This document shows, in pieces, positions 17,194 to 25,510 of a DNA stretch of 64,000 nt; the stretch's first letter is position 1, and each line of letters starts with the position of its first letter. This DNA comes from Alteromonas confluentis (GTDB lineage: Bacteria > Pseudomonadota > Gammaproteobacteria > Enterobacterales > Alteromonadaceae). Location of the stretch: contig NZ_MDHN01000045.1 in assembly GCF_001757105.1 (NCBI RefSeq), positions 53,363 through 117,362 of the forward strand. Reading direction: 5' to 3'. Position numbers and translations under genes: made by a program. The notes below the pieces were generated by a model that saw only the letters and a list, made by a program, of their open reading frames with translations, did not search any database and was not told the origin of the DNA.

Positions 17194-19701
17194 TTACAGA
17201 TTGGTCTCGAACAATTTGTAGATCCGACGGTATTCATCTAACCAAGAACTTGGTTGTACAAAACCATGAGGCTCTACGGGATAAATCGCGGTTTCAAAGT
17301 TCTGCTTCTCCAGCTCGATAAGGCGCTGTACCAAACGAACAGAATCCTGGAAAAACACATTGTCATCGACCATAGGAGATATGATCAGCAATGGATTCTG
17401 TAGACCTTCAGCAAAGTAGATGGGCGAGCTTCGTTCAAATGCAAGTGGATCGACATCTGGCGTATTGAGGATGTTAGCAGTATACGGGGCGTTATAGTGA
17501 GCCCAGTCAGTTACTGGACGTAACGCTGCACCGGCTGCAAACAAATCGGGATCGGTAAACATAGACATAAAAGTCAGGAACCCGCCATAGGAACCACCGT
17601 AAGTACCAATTCTTTCGCGGTCGACGTTGGCATTATCAACCAGCCAATTAACGCCATCGTTAAGATCTTCTACTTCGGGTTTACCCATTTGACGGTAAAT
17701 CGCGGTGCGCCAGTCTCTGCCGTAACCTTTAGAGGAGCGGTAATCCATGTCCATCACCACATAGCCTTGCTGCACAAGCATGCTGTTAAACATGAATTCG
17801 CGGAAATATACCGACCATCCAAGGTGAGCATTTTGCAAATAACCAGCACCATGGTTAAACACCACGGCACGATTTTTCGCGCCTGCATTTTCGCTCATTG
17901 AAGCAGCGTCATTGGGCAAATAGACGCGGGCGTAAATGGGCTGGTCAGTATGGCTGGATGGAATGGCCACCACTTGTGGCGTTGCCCAAGGCATAGACAA
18001 GAACTCGTCGCTGATAGTATCGGTGATTTTTTTCGCTGCTGCAGTTTGTCCCACTTTCTTTATATAAAGCTCTGGTGGACGATTCACCTTACTGTGGGTT
18101 AACAACAATGTTTGTTGATCCGGACTTAACACATAATCCGTCATGCCGTTTAGCTCGGTAAGTGCTTCACTGGCACCGGTCTCTACATTCACGCGATAAA
18201 TTTCGTAGATCCCTGGGTGCTTTTTGTTAGCACGGTAATAAATATACTTATCATTGTCAGACAAGGTAAGGTCTTCGACAACGAATTTACCCGCGGTTAA
18301 CTGGCGTGCGGTTTGGCCTGGCTGCTGAACATATAGATGCGAATAACCGTCTTTTTCCGACTGATAATACAAGGTATTAGAATGATTCAACCAGCCCATT
18401 CTATTGTGGCTGTAGTTGACCCAAGCATCGTCATGAAGCCTTTCCTGAGTGACCAGCTTTGCGTTGTTAAAATCGACGGTAACAATCCATCGATCTTTGT
18501 TATCCCAGGCTTCCAGCATCAGCGCTAAACCGTTGCCGTCATTACTCCAACTCACAGACGGATTGTTGGCATCCCAGCTGCTCATCAGGGTAATGTCGCG
18601 AGGCAAACGATTTACCTGGTAGTTCTCGCCTTTGGCTTTGGCATTCTCTGCTTTTACTTCAGCCAGCACATCATCGTTATAGCCAGGCAGACCTACAAAA
18701 GACAGTTTCGTTTTCTTATTGGTTTTCAGGTCCACCAGCCAAGCATCGTGATTAGCCGACTTTACATCGGCCACCCGTGCCCGGGCCCGAACCGGTTTGA
18801 TGCGCGCATCTTCCTGAATGTAGTGCGGCATGATGTCAGTATCATCACGATACGGCACATCCTTTGTTGTCACTACAACGGCATATTGGCCATTTGGCGA
18901 TACCGATGCCGTGACCAACCGGTCACCTTTGTCAAAATAAACAGGCTCTGCGACAAAAGCCGGACTGACCTGCTTTAGGGTTTCGGTGCGGTCTGCTGAA
19001 GCCTGACGTTGCTTGCGCTTTTTATCAAGATAACGAATAAGCGAAAGCTGCTCTTCTGCGATGTAATCGTTCGGGGCACTGACTGCTTCGGGCTTATCAG
19101 CAAACTTCCATTCCAGAAGCTGTTCACGTTTACCACTCTCTAAATCAATAGCAACGATATGTGAACCTGCTGAGAACATCAGTCGACCATCGGTCATAAA
19201 CCGTAACGCACGCAGTGACTCGCCGCCACGTACTAACTGTTCAAGCGGTTGGCCGTCGCGCTTCACAAACAAGCTATCGCCAACACGAAATGCGGTTACG
19301 GTACCGTTAGCATTGGTGGTCTTCTCATCGAAACGATAAAGATACTGCTCTGAAAGTGGTACTTGCTCAGCATTGGCAGGATTGTTAACAGACGCCGTAT
19401 ACACATCACGTAAATGGCTATTTTCACGCTCCTGTTCATAAACCAGTTTGCTGCCATCCAGGTTCCATCCAGGACGACTGGGTGAACGTCCCATCCACTG
19501 CGGATCAGACATGATTTTCTTGAGGGTAATCGTGCCGTCAGAATGCGTATCTTCAACCATTGGATTTACCACTGCAGCAGGTGCTGGCGATTGCACAGAG
19601 GTAGAAGTTGCAACAGGGTGTGTTTCGCTAGTCGTAGACGCACAACCAGAGAGCGAGCCACCTAAAGTAGCTGCAATTACGAGGCTTAACATTTTTTTCA
19701 T
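17194..19701 (-). CDS. S9-family (prolyl oligopeptidase/DPP-type) peptidase, lipoprotein
   Basis: The 835-residue protein has a lipoprotein signal with lipobox LSGC (Cys19), a long beta-propeller-type N-terminal region and a C-terminal alpha/beta-hydrolase peptidase domain. The catalytic triad is visible: Ser704 in GGSYGGF, Asp779 in MVDDN and His812 in EPHGF. Family S9 enzymes cleave short peptides, often after proline. The lipid anchor places it in the periplasm or on the outer membrane. It appears monocistronic, with a strong hairpin after it. Exact specificity is not readable. Confidence 0.88.
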   Translation of the reverse strand: MKKMLSLVIAATLGGSLSGCASTTSETHPVATSTSVQSPAPAAVVNPMVEDTHSDGTITLKKIMSDPQWMGRSPSRPGWNLDGSKLVYEQERENSHLRDVYTASVNNPANAEQVPLSEQYLYRFDEKTTNANGTVTAFRVGDSLFVKRDGQPLEQLVRGGESLRALRFMTDGRLMFSAGSHIVAIDLESGKREQLLEWKFADKPEAVSAPNDYIAEEQLSLIRYLDKKRKQRQASADRTETLKQVSPAFVAEPVYFDKGDRLVTASVSPNGQYAVVVTTKDVPYRDDTDIMPHYIQEDARIKPVRARARVADVKSANHDAWLVDLKTNKKTKLSFVGLPGYNDDVLAEVKAENAKAKGENYQVNRLPRDITLMSSWDANNPSVSWSNDGNGLALMLEAWDNKDRWIVTVDFNNAKLVTQERLHDDAWVNYSHNRMGWLNHSNTLYYQSEKDGYSHLYVQQPGQTARQLTAGKFVVEDLTLSDNDKYIYYRANKKHPGIYEIYRVNVETGASEALTELNGMTDYVLSPDQQTLLLTHSKVNRPPELYIKKVGQTAAAKKITDTISDEFLSMPWATPQVVAIPSSHTDQPIYARVYLPNDAASMSENAGAKNRAVVFNHGAGYLQNAHLGWSVYFREFMFNSMLVQQGYVVMDMDYRSSKGYGRDWRTAIYRQMGKPEVEDLNDGVNWLVDNANVDRERIGTYGGSYGGFLTFMSMFTDPDLFAAGAALRPVTDWAHYNAPYTANILNTPDVDPLAFERSSPIYFAEGLQNPLLIISPMVDDNVFFQDSVRLVQRLIELEKQNFETAIYPVEPHGFVQPSSWLDEYRRIYKLFETNL

Positions 19702-19901
19702 TATAGATCTGTCTTTAGTATGTTATTTATAAGCAGGTTAATTATACGCAACAAGCCATGTTCGACAGCGGGATTCATCGAATTAACTTGTGAGATCATC
19801 CCAGCCTAACGGTGTAATGTCGGGTTAGTCAACCCAACCGCCACAGCGGTTTCCGCTTTGCTGAGACTGTGCGACACTTCCTTCACATCATTGAGGATAT
19901 T

Positions 19902-20438
19902 ATGAAAAAAACACTTTTGTTCGCCACGCTCGCCATGCTTTCAGGGACAGCGATTGCAGATTCCTGCCCCTCCGTACTTAAATTCGTAAAGCGAAAACTG
20001 AACTCTCAGGAAACCGTCAACCTCTGTGAAGAATACCAGGGCAAGGCGTTACTTATCGTAAACACTGCAAGTTATTGTGGCTTCACGCCACAGTTTGAAG
20101 GTCTTGAAGCAATGTATGATAAGTATAAAGATCAAAATTTCGCGATCCTTGGATTCCCCTCGCACGATTTTAACCAAGAAGCCGATGATGAAGGAAAAAC
20201 CGCTGAATTATGTGAATTGACTTACGGTGTGAAGTTTCCCATGTTTGAACCTACCATTGTGACCGGCGATGATCAGGACCCACTCTATCGCATGTTAACC
20301 AATGCAACGGGTGAAGAGCCAAGCTGGAACTTCAATAAATACCTGGTAGATAAAAACGGGAAAATTGTTAAGCATTATGGCAGTCGCGTGAAACCTTCCG
20401 ACGATGAACTGGTTGCCGATATCGAAGCGGCCATGTAA
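19902..20438 (+). CDS. Glutathione peroxidase-family thiol peroxidase, exported
   Basis: From ATG 19902 (ribosome site GAGGATATT) the protein has 178 residues. A TTG 11 codons upstream is less likely because it would spoil the signal peptide (MKKTLLFATLAMLSGTAIA, cleaved before Asp20). The peroxidatic residue is Cys59 in NTASYCGFTPQ, a cysteine rather than selenocysteine. The usual GFPCNQF block reads GFPSHDF, and the Trp/Asn pair is in PSWNFNKY. It should reduce peroxides in the periplasm. The reductant (thioredoxin-like or glutathione) is not readable. Confidence 0.85.
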   Translation: MKKTLLFATLAMLSGTAIADSCPSVLKFVKRKLNSQETVNLCEEYQGKALLIVNTASYCGFTPQFEGLEAMYDKYKDQNFAILGFPSHDFNQEADDEGKTAELCELTYGVKFPMFEPTIVTGDDQDPLYRMLTNATGEEPSWNFNKYLVDKNGKIVKHYGSRVKPSDDELVADIEAAM

Positions 20439-20457
20439 TTCTCTTTGCATCGCCCAT

Positions 20458-20484
20458 AAAAAAGCCCCGCAGAATCTGCGGGGC
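20458..20484 (-). terminator. Hairpin with T-tract on the minus strand
   Basis: GCCCCGCA (20464-20471), loop GAATC, TGCGGGGC (20477-20484). The run of A at 20458-20463 is a T-tract only when read on the minus strand. The stem lies 25 bases after the plus-strand peroxidase stop. It could end leftward transcription coming from the PLP-enzyme gene. Confidence 0.6.
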
Positions 20485-20854
20485 AATCAAGCACACTCAA
20501 CTTGGAACACACTTTAGCGGTAACGTTATAAGCTGTTAAGCTCTCCCTTAACGTTAATTGCTAACTGCATTAATTTAGTCAATGGTATTATTCTTTAGTT
20601 CAATTTTTTCAGAAAAATTTTGAAATATTTTTTATTTAGAGCAGAATTATTTTTTAAGCAGTTGAAATAAATAGAAAATAAAAGATAAGAATTAAAAGAA
20701 GTGAAGCAAGCAGCGGACTATCAAACATCACCCGGTATCGAAGTTCGCCAAAACGCCAAACGAGAAAAACGACTATCCGCTTACTTGCTGAAATCAGCTT
20801 AACAGAGTTGTAGCAATATAGCTTCTAAAATAACCACATATTTACAAATCTGAG

Positions 20855-20886
20855 CAGTGAGGCGCGATTGTTTTATCACGCCACTG
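20855..20886 (-). terminator. Imperfect hairpin after the minus-strand PLP-enzyme gene
   Basis: CAGTG/CACTG-type outer arms and GCG-GAT/ATC-CGC inner arms surround a TGTTTT loop, with a bulge and one mismatch. It begins 16 bases beyond the stop at 20902. There is no T-tract, so its role is uncertain. Confidence 0.35.
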
Positions 20887-20901
20887 AATCAAATCGTTCT
20901 A

Positions 20902-22146
20902 TTAAGAAAATTTGCTGAATGCCTGTTTAAAGTCATTAACCAGATCATCGGTCTCTTCAATACCAACAGACAGTCTAATCATGCCTTCGGAAATGCCCAT
21001 CCTCTGGCGTTCTTCCAGTCCATTCTCATAAAAAATTGTTGAGGCAACGGGCAGCGCCAGTGTTCGATTGTCGCCAAGGTGCGTTGCACAAATCACCAAC
21101 TCAAGGGCATTAATGAAATCGCGTGGACTGATACGGTCGACTAAATCTACGCTGAGTATTGCACCGTAGCCACCGTGCATGATTTCGCGGGCCACAAAGT
21201 GCTGAGGATGCTCAGATAAACCCGGATAATGCACTTTCTCGACTAACGGGTGATTATCCAGGAAAGTCGCCAACTTCATGGCGTTTTCACAGTTTCTGCT
21301 CATGCGTAACGCCAAGGTTTCCAGGCCTGTAGCAATGGTGACAGCAGACGCTGGCGCAAGAGTCGCCCCCATGTCGCGAAGCCCTTTCTTCTTCACCTGC
21401 ATCAAGCCCCATTGCGCGGTATCTGCTACCTGGTAATTGGATTTGATATTTGGAAATTGTGTCCAGTCGTAATTACCCAAGTCGACCACTACGCCGCCAA
21501 GGACATTACCGTGACCAGAAACATATTTAGTCAGCGAAGAAATCACCATAGAGGCGCCGGCGGCTTTGGCATCAAACAGCGGCGGCGGTGTCATGGTGTT
21601 ATCAAGAATAAATAACAGCGACTTTTCTTTACAGAATTGACCGATGGCGTGCACATCGGCCACCTGTGTTGCCGGGTTCGCAACCGTTTCGGAAAACACG
21701 GCGCGGGTATTCGGTTGATAAAGCGCTTTTACATCGTCTACTGATGTCACATCCGCAAAGCTAATCTGAATACCTAAATCGGCCATGGTGTCGGCGAAAC
21801 AGCGGGTATTACCAAACAGGTACTGACTCATAATAATATGGTCACCGGCTTTTAAGAGAGACAATAGCGTCCCACTGATGGCTGCCATACCCGTTGCAAA
21901 GCACACCGCCCCTACACCGCCCTCAAGCTCATTAAGAATATTTTGCAATGATGCAATTGACGGCGAAGACGAACGAGAATAAACGTGGCCGAGTACTTTG
22001 CCCTGAAACACGTCAATGATGCCCTGCGCATCATCGAAGGCATAAAGTACAGAATTGGTGGTCGCCGTATGTACGGTTCCATCAGCTGGTTTGTTAAGCA
22101 CACGGTCGGCATGGACCTGACGGGTAGTGAATCCCTGTTTATTCAC
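20902..22146 (-). CDS. Cys/Met-metabolism PLP enzyme (cystathionine gamma-synthase / O-acetylhomoserine sulfhydrylase family)
   Basis: The 414-residue protein has the fold-type I Cys/Met metabolism signature. PLP Lys207 is in SSLTKYVSGHGNVLGG, Asp182 in LDNTM contacts the pyridine ring, and Tyr56/Arg58 in YSRSS bind the phosphate of the neighbouring subunit. Such enzymes work in trans-sulfuration, direct sulfhydrylation or methionine gamma-elimination, and the sequence alone does not settle which. The ATG is clear and the gene stands alone, divergent from the aminotransferase across a 347-base region. Confidence 0.83.
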   Translation of the reverse strand: MNKQGFTTRQVHADRVLNKPADGTVHTATTNSVLYAFDDAQGIIDVFQGKVLGHVYSRSSSPSIASLQNILNELEGGVGAVCFATGMAAISGTLLSLLKAGDHIIMSQYLFGNTRCFADTMADLGIQISFADVTSVDDVKALYQPNTRAVFSETVANPATQVADVHAIGQFCKEKSLLFILDNTMTPPPLFDAKAAGASMVISSLTKYVSGHGNVLGGVVVDLGNYDWTQFPNIKSNYQVADTAQWGLMQVKKKGLRDMGATLAPASAVTIATGLETLALRMSRNCENAMKLATFLDNHPLVEKVHYPGLSEHPQHFVAREIMHGGYGAILSVDLVDRISPRDFINALELVICATHLGDNRTLALPVASTIFYENGLEERQRMGISEGMIRLSVGIEETDDLVNDFKQAFSKFS

Positions 22147-22493
22147 GCTGAAACTCCACGTTTGAATGGTATTGGATTGTGCAGAATCACTTCGAAGATG
22201 ATGAGTAGTGTCCGGGGGCAGAACGCAAACAGCACAAGTGACTATGCCAGTGGGACTGAATATTAACTTAATCAGCAGCTTTCGCCCAGTGTCAATTCAG
22301 CCTATGAGTGCAAGTATACGCTTACAGGTAAAAATACAGCATGTGATTAACCGTGCTATTTCAATATATTCGTCTATACATTATGTTTTATTCCAAATTG
22401 TCAGCATAAAAATTGTTATTAAGTCTCGTATTTTGCGCGGGCAGTGGCATAATGCCGTCCTCGCTTAATTATCACGCAACGTGAGGAACTATC
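22147..22493. other. 347-base divergent intergenic region
   Basis: It separates two divergently transcribed PLP-enzyme genes and must hold both promoters. It is A/T-rich near 22360-22430. I see no TyrR-type box, clear -35/-10 pair or methionine riboswitch. The only firm site is GTGAGGAACT just before the GTG start at 22494. Confidence 0.5.
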
Positions 22494-23684
22494 GTGTTTG
22501 AAGTGTTACCCCAACTATCCCCAGATCCAATTCTTGGTTTATCCGCCTCTTTCCGTGAAGATACAAATCCGGCTAAGATTGATTTAGGTGTTGGCGTTTA
22601 TAAAGATGAGCAAGGCAAAACTCCTATCATGTCTTCTGTGGCTAAGGCCCAGAATATTCTGTTAGAAAGAGAAACCACTAAAACCTATATCACGCCACAA
22701 GGTCATCAAGGTTTTATCGACGGCATGCTGAAACTGTTGCTGGGCGAAAACAGCAAAGTGATGATGGCTGACCGTGTAGCCGCTGTAATGGCACCAGGTG
22801 GTTGTGGCTCTTTGCGCATTCTTTCTGAACTACTTGCACGTTGCGGCGACAATCTGAAATGCTGGGTGAGCGACCCTACGTGGGCCAACCATATTCCACT
22901 GATTGGTTCAGCTGGCCTCGAAATTAAAACCTATCCGTATTTCGATAAAGAAGCCGCGGGTATCAATTTCGACGCAATGATGGAAACCCTGAAGCAAACG
23001 GGCAAAGGCGACATCGTGTTACTTCACGGTTGCTGCCACAACCCAACGGGTGCTGACTTAACTAACGCACAGTGGGACGAAATCCTGGTTCTGGCTCAAG
23101 AACGTGGTTTCCTGCCATTTATCGACGTTGCCTACCTTGGTTTTGGTGACGGCCTGGAAGAAGATGCTTACGGTATTCGTTTGCTGGCTGAAAACCTGCC
23201 AGAAGTTATCATTGCTGCATCGTGCTCAAAGAATTTTGGTCTGTACCGCGAGCGTACAGGTTTGGCTGCTATCGTGACTAACGACTCAGCAACCCGTAAA
23301 ATTGCGCAAGGACAAATTCAGTCTGTAGCCCGTGCAATCTACTCTATGCCACCAAGCTGGGGCGGCGCTCTGGTCGATATCATTCTGGCTGACACGGCAC
23401 TGAAAAACGAGTGGATGACAGAAGTAAATGAAATGCGCAACCGTATGTCTTCACTGCGCACGATGCTGGTAGATAAACTTACCGAAAATGGTGCAGATAA
23501 AGACTTCAGCTTCTTAAATACGCAGAAAGGGATGTTCTCTTACTTGTGTATTACCCCAGAGCAAGTGCGTGAGATTCGTGCGAAGCACGCGGTTTACTTT
23601 GTGGATTCAAGCCGAATTAACGTTGCAGGTATTAACCAAAACAACGTTGATACCCTGGCAAAAGCACTGATTTCTGTACTGTAA
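22494..23684 (+). CDS. tyrB: Aromatic/aspartate-type aminotransferase (class I)
   Basis: The 396-residue protein is a class Ia aminotransferase of the AspC/TyrB type. PLP Lys246 is in ASCSKNFGLYRERTG, Asn183 in HNPTG and Asp211 in PFIDVAYLG. It exchanges the amino group of aspartate or aromatic amino acids with 2-oxoglutarate. The start codon is GTG, 7 bases after GAGGA; this ribosome site fixes the start. AspC and TyrB cannot be separated by eye, so the symbol is provisional. A strong terminator follows. Confidence 0.85.
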   Translation: MFEVLPQLSPDPILGLSASFREDTNPAKIDLGVGVYKDEQGKTPIMSSVAKAQNILLERETTKTYITPQGHQGFIDGMLKLLLGENSKVMMADRVAAVMAPGGCGSLRILSELLARCGDNLKCWVSDPTWANHIPLIGSAGLEIKTYPYFDKEAAGINFDAMMETLKQTGKGDIVLLHGCCHNPTGADLTNAQWDEILVLAQERGFLPFIDVAYLGFGDGLEEDAYGIRLLAENLPEVIIAASCSKNFGLYRERTGLAAIVTNDSATRKIAQGQIQSVARAIYSMPPSWGGALVDIILADTALKNEWMTEVNEMRNRMSSLRTMLVDKLTENGADKDFSFLNTQKGMFSYLCITPEQVREIRAKHAVYFVDSSRINVAGINQNNVDTLAKALISVL

Positions 23685-23707
23685 TTTAAAACAGATACAA
23701 AAACGGA

Positions 23708-23736
23708 AAGGGTGACATTGTGTCACCCTTTTTTTT
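23708..23736 (+). terminator. Rho-independent terminator of the aminotransferase gene
   Basis: AAGGGTGACA (23708-23717), loop TTG, TGTCACCCTT (23721-23730) followed by T to 23736. It may also serve the convergent receiver gene. Confidence 0.9.
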
Positions 23737-23740
23737 ATGT

Positions 23741-24904
23741 TTAAAAATACTCTAACCCACTAAGTTCATCGTCTATTTCGGTGTGTCCGAAATCACGTGG
23801 GTGGATGGAGAATGCCCGTAGCCGGGTTTCCATTCTGCCAATAATTCCTGCAGCAAGGGATTCGAGATTGATAAAAGCGTCTTCCGTATTACTGGTTTTA
23901 AGTTCCTGCTGAACAATCTCTACCAGATCTTTTCTTAGGTTGGGCTTTAATTCACTGAACGATGGATTTTCAAACACTTTGCTTGCAACAGCTTCGCTCA
24001 ATGCAAGACTTCCGGCCCGGCTTGAAAGAAAGGCATCGTGTAGATGATTTTTCATTTGCACAATGTCATGGTTCGATTCTTTAAGAGCATGCTCCTGCAT
24101 CCAGGCCAGAAAACACATATTCAACGCGGGAAGCAATTTGGTGCCCAAATCAATAAGCAAACTCTGACTGACAAGCTCTGCAGATGCCACCTGCTTAACA
24201 AGCAATGAAACATGCTCCGCATTAAACATCACCCGCTCACCGAAGCAAAACACCGGGCCTTGTTTGCGCAGCGTGGTAAATACTTTTACTGTGGTTTCGT
24301 CGCAACCTTCAGCACGATTATCAAAATACAATGGCCGGTTTTGATGACGGAACTCCAGGCAAGCGTAAATGCCCCGCTCTTTCAAGGCCGACAAGGTAAT
24401 GCGCGCAATATCGCTGACATCCTCAGCTTCATTGAGATGTGATAATAACCCCATTCCCATACTATAAAGTGCAGCCTGATTAACGGCTTGCCGGGAAGCG
24501 AGTTCTGTTTGTTCGTTACTCAGCTTTAATCGTTTTAGCGTTTCAGACTGACTTTGAATGGCCACCAGGGTTTCATGAAGCGGAACAACGTTGTATGGCT
24601 TAGTAAAATAGTAAGCCGCCCCCTGTTTGTACGCGTCTACCATGACTTCTTCGTCTTTAATGTGACTGACAACGACAACAGCAGGCGTGGTGATGGTATC
24701 TGGATCGGATTTCTCGGGTACCAGGCAGGCTGCCACCTCACCGCCAATTTCCCATTCACTCACCACAATCAAATAACTTTTTTGCTCAAGCATAGATTTA
24801 GCCTGAGCAAAGGAGTTTGCTATATCAACGGTGAAGATATCCGACAATGACAACTGATGTATTTCTGCCTGTATCTCATCGGGTTCGACGACGAGTAAAT
24901 TCAA
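23741..24904 (-). CDS. Response-regulator-like protein with phosphomimetic receiver and unclassified C-terminal region
   Basis: The 387-residue protein starts with a CheY-like receiver (about residues 1-120). LLVVEPDE gives the acidic pocket, VVVS the switch Ser and YFTKPYN the conserved Lys. The normally phosphorylated Asp in strand 3 is Glu50 (LIVVSEWEIGG), so ordinary phosphotransfer is unlikely and the domain may be locked on. The remaining ~265 residues carry no DNA-binding or output domain that I recognise. They are largely helical, with a coiled-coil-like linker near 120-140 and a region possibly resembling a degenerate GAF-type sensor. It is monocistronic. Confidence 0.75.
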   Translation of the reverse strand: MNLLVVEPDEIQAEIHQLSLSDIFTVDIANSFAQAKSMLEQKSYLIVVSEWEIGGEVAACLVPEKSDPDTITTPAVVVVSHIKDEEVMVDAYKQGAAYYFTKPYNVVPLHETLVAIQSQSETLKRLKLSNEQTELASRQAVNQAALYSMGMGLLSHLNEAEDVSDIARITLSALKERGIYACLEFRHQNRPLYFDNRAEGCDETTVKVFTTLRKQGPVFCFGERVMFNAEHVSLLVKQVASAELVSQSLLIDLGTKLLPALNMCFLAWMQEHALKESNHDIVQMKNHLHDAFLSSRAGSLALSEAVASKVFENPSFSELKPNLRKDLVEIVQQELKTSNTEDAFINLESLAAGIIGRMETRLRAFSIHPRDFGHTEIDDELSGLEYF

Positions 24905-24989
24905 CGGTGCCTCCGGTGCATTTTTGCCATATCAACTAAGGTATAGCTTCTGAAAAGCAATCTTGCACGGAATGCCCTGAAATAAAGGG

Positions 24990-25029
24990 AAAAAAGCTAC
25001 CCGCCCCGTTGGGTCGAAGGCCAGGTAGC
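24990..25029 (-). terminator. Terminator of the small LexA-box gene
   Basis: Read on the minus strand, GCTACC (from 25029) and GGTAGC (to 24996) close a longer structured loop and are followed by six T in about seven bases. It lies 8 bases after the stop at 25037. Confidence 0.6.
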
Positions 25030-25036
25030 GGGGAAA

Positions 25037-25414
25037 TTACGCCGCTAATACGCTTGGCGTAGCAGCTATTTGTCGGTAGGTTCGGGTGACCATTTTTTGA
25101 ATTCGGCGGCAAGCCTCAACATGCTTGGCATCACGCTGGAAATAAACCTGCTCGATCACAGAACCGGATTCATCAATGAGAAAACTCGCTAGCCGGGCTT
25201 GTTTGTGAGGTAAAAACCACTGCAATAAACGTAACTGCTTTTCTTGTGGTGTCTGCAAAATCTTCTGCATAATGCAAAACGGCATTTTCACCGTGTTAAC
25301 CCGAAAATCACCACCACAGAATGTGGTAAGTGATTGAGATTTATCTGCCCCTTCCTCGGTGCGAACACCAAAGGAATGGATTAAATTGTCGATAGTTTTT
25401 AGGCCTGTGTTCAT
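25037..25414 (-). CDS. Small LexA-box-controlled protein, possibly divergent SulA-like
   Basis: The 125-residue protein begins at ATG 25414, chosen because GGAGGTG ends 2 bases before it; a longer reading would run through the operator. It has no signal peptide or membrane span. The central part (KQLRLLQWFLPHKQARLASF, then an aliphatic strand and a VEACRRIQKMV helix) recalls the first half of the SulA core, in which WLTPQQ-type and VESMVRAL-type segments occur in the same order. That resemblance is weak. A perfect LexA box overlaps its promoter, so an SOS role is well supported even though the molecular function is not. Confidence 0.6.
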   Translation of the reverse strand: MNTGLKTIDNLIHSFGVRTEEGADKSQSLTTFCGGDFRVNTVKMPFCIMQKILQTPQEKQLRLLQWFLPHKQARLASFLIDESGSVIEQVYFQRDAKHVEACRRIQKMVTRTYRQIAATPSVLAA

Positions 25415-25426
25415 AACACCTCCAAA

Positions 25427-25446
25427 TACTGTACGGAAAAACAGTA
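25427..25446 (-). promoter_or_regulatory. Perfect LexA (SOS) box
   Basis: TACTGT, eight bases, ACAGTA: identical at all conserved positions to the gammaproteobacterial LexA consensus CTGT-N8-ACAG with symmetric TA flanks. On the minus strand TTGATA and TACTGT are 17 bases apart and could be the -35/-10 elements, so LexA would cover the -10. The ribosome site begins 4 bases downstream. Confidence 0.85.
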
Positions 25447-25464
25447 CTGTATAAACGAACACAT
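25445..25464 (-). promoter_or_regulatory. Second, imperfect LexA box
   Basis: CTGT (25447-25450), eight bases, ACAC (25459-25462): one mismatch to CTGT-N8-ACAG. It overlaps the perfect box by 2 bases, giving a tandem operator. Its core CTGTATAAAC is repeated in the operator at 58.78 kb. Confidence 0.6.
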
Positions 25465-25481
25465 ATCAAGCAAATTGTATG

Positions 25482-25507
25482 AAAAAAGCCCGAATCGGGC
25501 TTTTTTT
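25482..25507 (-). terminator. Bidirectional terminator after the RND pump gene
   Basis: AAAAAAGCCC, loop GAATC, GGGCTTTTTT; symmetric, so it has a T-tract on both strands. It lies 4 bases beyond the pump stop and shields the SOS promoter from pump transcripts. Confidence 0.85.
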
Positions 25508-25510
25508 AAA

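Larger units (their letters stand above)
20439..20901. other. 463-base AT-rich intergenic region
   Basis: No coding sequence was recognised. It holds a GC-rich hairpin at 20458-20484, a small stem GTTAAG/CTTAAC (20535-20540 with 20547-20552) flanked by TAACGTTA palindromes, a long A/T stretch near 20590-20700, and an imperfect inverted repeat (AGCAAG 20705-20710 with CTTGCT 20784-20789; GCGGA 20713-20717 with TCCGC 20776-20780). A small RNA is conceivable but nothing here proves it. Confidence 0.4.

Noticed and set aside
20520..20557. Two TAACGTTA palindromes considered as further LiuR-type operators
   Set aside because: They lack the ACGT-N2-ACGT core of the etf sites and lie after a gene rather than in a promoter.
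20705..20789. Imperfect inverted repeat considered as an integron attC-like site
   Set aside because: Arms are only 6 and 5 bp with an internal loop, no consensus attC ends, and no integrase in the window.
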